64,000 nucleotides of DNA, taken from IMG/VR virus record IMGVR_UViG_3300020122_000238, positions 1 to 64,000 of that record. The stretch is one strand, 5' to 3'. Each line of letters opens with the position of its first letter. Position 1 is the stretch's first letter. The notes beneath the pieces were generated by a model that ran no database searches, had not been told where the DNA came from, and was given only the letters and a program-made list of their open reading frames with translations. The DNA is from a virus. Positions 60,793 to 64,000 of this stretch are shown one piece after another. The translations under genes were made by a program, and so were the position numbers.

Positions 60793-61292
60793 GTACCGAC
60801 TTCTTCCGTGTCTCACGGGTCAATCTCAAGCCTATGTTGGGAGATCCTTTCAATGGAATTGACCCCCATCGGGCTTTGAATCTGCTACAGAGGACGCTTC
60901 TGAAGCAGATTCGGGAGAAGCTGATGCAGACGGCTTTCTCCCTTCGGGCTCGGAAGTCGCTATCAAAAGCACTGTCTCTCAAGGTGGGGGATAGCAGCCT
61001 CACGGTGATTGCAAATCACCCCGCTTGGGGACCTCTCGTCAGTGGGCAGAAAAAGGGGCCGATGACTTGGCTACAGAAGGCCAAGGGTCCCATCCCGATT
61101 GTCACGGAAACCGGGGAAGTCATTTTCCGGTCGGCCAACGCCAAGACGATGAAGAACGGGGCCTGGGTTCATCCCGGAAGAGGTCCCACCAACTTCATCG
61201 AAAAGGCGAAGAAAGAAGCCCGAGAGGCTATTCGTACAAGGCTTCTTCGGGATCTCACCAAACAGATTCAAGCAACATGGGCGAGGAAATAA
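60789..61292 (+). CDS. Possible head-tail/tail completion protein, 167 aa
   Basis: Basic helical protein with WLQKAKGPIPIVTE, WVHPGRGPTNFIEKAKKEAR and a helical C-terminus; the P-x-x-F-x-x-x-A near the end recalls HK97 gp10-type tail completion proteins, which are similar in size. GTG 60789 overlaps the preceding stop. Assignment is tentative. Confidence 0.5.
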   Translation: MSTDFFRVSRVNLKPMLGDPFNGIDPHRALNLLQRTLLKQIREKLMQTAFSLRARKSLSKALSLKVGDSSLTVIANHPAWGPLVSGQKKGPMTWLQKAKGPIPIVTETGEVIFRSANAKTMKNGAWVHPGRGPTNFIEKAKKEAREAIRTRLLRDLTKQIQATWARK

Positions 61293-62062
61293 TGTCAGGT
61301 AACGTCGTCGTTTTTGGGATTTCTCCGGACACGGTCATGCTGGAGGACATTCAGATGGATGTTCCTCACTCGACTTCCGTTACGATCCCGGAGGATCTCG
61401 CTCTCAAGTCGAAGGACCTGTGGCGGGCGCTCTCGCAGAGGAGGATCTTCCGTCTGACGAGTGATCTCAACCCCCACAAGGTGTTCACGGCCTCCCCGGC
61501 GCCTCTCCTCGTGAGTCCTCCGCCTTCGGACGACCAGGAGCGCATCACGTCTCTGGCTCATGGGTACAAGAAGCTTCAGGATGAAGTCGAGCGTCTCTTG
61601 CCGTTCGAGGCTGAGGCGGCAAAGCATACCGTCGCACTGGACGTCCTGGAGCACAGGAACAAGTACGCGCTCGATGAGAACGAGGGGCTCCGGCTTTCTG
61701 TGACCAGCCTTCAGGAGGAGAACGTTCGCTTGAAGTCGGGCAACGAGCTGCTCACGAACGACATTGCTCGGCTTCAGGGCCAGCTCGACCTCTACGAGGC
61801 TCAGATTGGTGGACGCGAGAAGCTTGATGAGATCCTCACGCTGCTCAAGGAGCGGCCTGTCGTGATCATGCAGAACACGGGTGGGCTCGGGATCCTGAAG
61901 GCTGTGACGGATGTGGTGGGTGGTGACGCTCCGGCATTCATCCCCTCGACCATCGCATCGAAGGACATGGATGCCCATGTCGAGGTTCAGTCGGAGACTT
62001 CGGAAGGGTCTTCGGTCTCGGAAGCCTCGGCCGCCCTCAAGAAGAAGCGTCAGGGTAACTGA
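61292..62062 (+). CDS. Coiled-coil virion-module protein, 256 aa
   Basis: gaggaa precedes ATG 61292, which overlaps the previous stop. N-terminal beta part (NVVVFGISPDTVMLEDIQM), then strong coiled coil (about 85-175: LQEENVRLKSGNELLTNDIA). The C-terminus is Ser/Ala-rich. Unrecognised. Confidence 0.65.
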   Translation: MSGNVVVFGISPDTVMLEDIQMDVPHSTSVTIPEDLALKSKDLWRALSQRRIFRLTSDLNPHKVFTASPAPLLVSPPPSDDQERITSLAHGYKKLQDEVERLLPFEAEAAKHTVALDVLEHRNKYALDENEGLRLSVTSLQEENVRLKSGNELLTNDIARLQGQLDLYEAQIGGREKLDEILTLLKERPVVIMQNTGGLGILKAVTDVVGGDAPAFIPSTIASKDMDAHVEVQSETSEGSSVSEASAALKKKRQGN

Positions 62063-62098
62063 TAACCTTCTTTCGTAGCATCACAGTGAGGAGTTAGC

Positions 62099-63061
62099 AT
62101 GCACCCCCGACAAGCCAATATTTTGAATGATGCCAACGAGTTGCGCGAAAAGCTCGCGGCCAAAACTGATCCCAAGCCCGGGGGTCCTGCTATCCTTTGG
62201 AAGTACACGGATCCGGAAGGGCGTGTCTTCTACCTGGAGGAACGCCTCACTTCGATCAAGTCTCCCTACAACGGCAAGACCTTCGCGGCCAAGCCGAAGC
62301 GCTTCACGCCGGCTCAGGTCGGACAGGAGATGCGCGAGGAGGGGCAGGAAGCCAAGAAGGCTCCCAAGGCTCCCAAGGCCCCCAAGGGGCCGAAGACCGC
62401 AGCCGATTGGGCTGTGACGGCTCTCGACTCGCGCAGTGAGGGCAAGTTCGATCGCCTGAACCGGGAAGGGGAGAAGATGGCAAAGGCCATCGCCTCATCT
62501 GTGGAAGATTACCAGTACGTCCTGGAGCAGCTCTCCGAGATCCCTGCTCTCCCTCCTGCTGTCATTTCAACGGCCAAAGAAGCCATGAAAGAAGCTGGGA
62601 AGGACCTTTCTCGATGGAAGGGCCTGATGGGGAGTTACTTTCCACTCATGGATCGCCAACTGGAGAAGGGCGAGTCCAAGGATCCTGATCTCAGCCAAAT
62701 GAATCGCAACCATATCATGGTTGCCAAGAAGGACCCTTGGGCCGCCTCGACTACCAAGACGGCTGAGGACTGGGTCTCGGATGGAAGCCCGGAAGAGAAT
62801 GAAAGCGAAGGTCTAGACACCAAGGAGTGGGAGAGCTTCCAGGCCAAGCACGAGCGAATTACGGTTTCTATCAGTCAGGACATCGAACAGTATTACTTCC
62901 TGATGGAGAACGTGCAGGACTACAAGTTCGCCCCCCCAAAGGTGAAGGCGTTCGCCAAGAAGTGCGAGGACATGGGACGGAAGGAAGAGAAGGTGTGGAA
63001 GGACACCTTCGATGATTTCAAGGTCATGGAGAGCCTCTTCGAGGAATCGCACAAGGAGTAG
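62099..63061 (+). CDS. Hypothetical virion-module protein, 320 aa
   Basis: N-terminal small domain (ILWKYTDPEGRVFYLEERLT), a Lys/Pro/Ala linker (KKAPKAPKAPKGPK), then two related-looking helical segments (EKMAKAIASSVEDYQYVLEQ ... LPPAVIS and ERITVSISQDIEQYYFLMEN ... APPKVKA), suggesting an internal duplication. ATG 62099. Not recognised. Confidence 0.65.
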   Translation: MHPRQANILNDANELREKLAAKTDPKPGGPAILWKYTDPEGRVFYLEERLTSIKSPYNGKTFAAKPKRFTPAQVGQEMREEGQEAKKAPKAPKAPKGPKTAADWAVTALDSRSEGKFDRLNREGEKMAKAIASSVEDYQYVLEQLSEIPALPPAVISTAKEAMKEAGKDLSRWKGLMGSYFPLMDRQLEKGESKDPDLSQMNRNHIMVAKKDPWAASTTKTAEDWVSDGSPEENESEGLDTKEWESFQAKHERITVSISQDIEQYYFLMENVQDYKFAPPKVKAFAKKCEDMGRKEEKVWKDTFDDFKVMESLFEESHKE

Positions 63062-63070
63062 GGTCCAGAG

Positions 63071-63787
63071 ATGCGTCAAGGAGATCCGGAGCTACCTGAG
63101 CGAGAAGAGAGCGAACATGCGGAGGGGATCTTTGCAATGTGGCACGACCCCACGATGTATGATCCCTTCCAACACGGGCCTCCCTATCTTCCTGAGTCAA
63201 AGTCTCGAACGCCTGTGACCGCGGGGCAGAAGGAGGCGGATGCTCCGCTCATCATTCTGTCCCAGATCCTCCAGAAATTCGCAGCCGATTACGGGGGTGC
63301 GCCTCTTTCGGAGCTGGCGGCGATTCTCGCGTTCCTTCGAGCAGAGGCCATGGTTCACCAGTCTCACCACTGGCAGACCCGAGGGACGACGTTCTATGGG
63401 GATCATCTCCTCTACGACCGGCTTTATGACGACATCCAGAAGCTCATCGATCGCGTGGCAGAGCGGGCCGTTGGAGCTGGGCATCACGTTCTCGCCCACC
63501 CCATGTTGCATGCCTACCATGCGGCGGTTCTCGTTCGAGTCATGTATGAGGGGGCTCCCCTCGACCCTTCTCCGAGCGACTACGCTCTCCTCAGCTTGAG
63601 GATGGTGCATCGGTTTCTCGCTTTTGAGAAGATGGTCTACGCCATCCTCGAAGAACGCGGCCAGCTTTCCCACGGGACCGACAATCTCCTCCAGGAGATC
63701 GCCGACAAGCACGAGGAGCACATCTACGTTCTGAAACAACGAACCCGAACAGCGTCGTACGACCGTCGGGATATGGCAGTCAAATGA
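63071..63787 (+). CDS. Dps-like ferritin, 238 aa
   Basis: Residues 75-225 form a four-helix bundle with the Dps signature HHWQTRGTTFYGDH...LIDRVAERAVGAG. The four ferroxidase residues of E. coli Dps (His51, His63, Asp78, Glu82) map to His100, His112, Asp127 and Glu131 with identical spacing. Dps oxidises iron and shields DNA from peroxide. The first 60 residues are an added acidic N-terminal tail. Overlaps the next gene by the ATGA type. Confidence 0.82.
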   Translation: MRQGDPELPEREESEHAEGIFAMWHDPTMYDPFQHGPPYLPESKSRTPVTAGQKEADAPLIILSQILQKFAADYGGAPLSELAAILAFLRAEAMVHQSHHWQTRGTTFYGDHLLYDRLYDDIQKLIDRVAERAVGAGHHVLAHPMLHAYHAAVLVRVMYEGAPLDPSPSDYALLSLRMVHRFLAFEKMVYAILEERGQLSHGTDNLLQEIADKHEEHIYVLKQRTRTASYDRRDMAVK

Positions 63788-64000
63788 GAAAGAAGGATCA
63801 GATGGGACAGGATCGCACGGGATACAAGCCGGGGGTTGGGCTCGACATCGGCACGATGAACATCGTCAGCGCCCGTATGGCTGGCAACGACATCAAGACC
63901 AAGAGGATGCGGGACGCCTTCATCGACCTCGACTTGGAGGCCAAGAAGCAGCTCCGGCTCTCGAAGGTCAACTACGTCGAGAAGGACGGCAACCTGCTCG
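63784..64000 (+). CDS. Actin-like ATPase, start only (cut by window end)
   Basis: ATGA overlap with the Dps-like gene. After a short basic start comes VGLDIGTMNIVSARM, the phosphate-1 loop of the actin/ParM/MreB superfamily. The remaining visible part (DAFIDLDLEAKKQLRLSKVN) resembles bacterial actin-like segregation or filament proteins. Only 72 residues are visible, so the subfamily cannot be told. Confidence 0.65.
   Translation, partial: MRKKDQMGQDRTGYKPGVGLDIGTMNIVSARMAGNDIKTKRMRDAFIDLDLEAKKQLRLSKVNYVEKDGNLL

Overview
The window is a GC-rich, densely packed stretch of a large tailed double-stranded DNA phage (Caudoviricetes) or a prophage of one. It has no ribosomal, tRNA or metabolic host genes. 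It does have terminase, portal, head protease, scaffold and HK97-type capsid genes in canonical order, behind a phage-encoded replication and recombination set. Nearly all genes are on the plus strand. Many overlap by the ATGA or GTGA type or are only a few bases apart. The host cannot be named from the sequence. The size of the replication set, the intein and the many unknown structural proteins suggest a big genome, of which this window is a part: the first gene is cut at the left edge and the last at the right edge.

Bases 1 to about 23.8 kb hold DNA metabolism. In order: a B12-dependent ribonucleotide reductase, NAD-dependent DNA ligase, RecD2-like helicase, a candidate single-strand binding protein closed by a strong terminator, a RuvC-like resolvase, an HNH endonuclease, RecA, and a Rad50/Mre11-type system. 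The Rad50 ATPase is split into two genes 3.7 kb apart, with Mre11, a Cas4/RecB-like nuclease, a small coiled coil, a sliding clamp and a small PGDYG-like protein between the halves. Then come a TOPRIM primase, an altered metallopeptidase-like protein, a DnaX-like clamp loader, a long protein that joins a NusG-like transcription factor to a 5'-3' flap exonuclease, and a sigma-factor-like protein with a region 4 helix-turn-helix. No DNA polymerase or replicative helicase of the DnaB type is visible here, so they must lie elsewhere or come from the host.

A non-coding gap near 23.8-24.0 kb with a terminator-like hairpin marks the switch to the virion module. From 24 to 46.5 kb come a BACON/Ig-like protein, a protein with three Cys-cluster repeats, a probable small terminase, a large terminase interrupted inside its Walker A loop by a 452-residue intein with a LAGLIDADG endonuclease, three tandem paralogues of unknown role, portal, a 990-residue head-region protein containing a perfect 25-bp hairpin, a head maturation protease, a Gln-rich scaffold candidate, a decoration-like protein and the major capsid protein. 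A bidirectional terminator follows.

Next is a three-gene minus-strand island (46.7-47.6 kb), then more plus-strand virion genes up to 64 kb. Most of these are unrecognised, several with Ig-like domains or zinc motifs. The most striking is at 57.2-58.1 kb: an Acb2/Tad1-type hairpin domain (a family of phage cyclic-nucleotide sponges that block CBASS and Thoeris immunity) fused to two copies of a piece of this phage's own major capsid protein. The window ends with a Dps-like ferritin with all four ferroxidase residues and the start of an actin-like ATPase.
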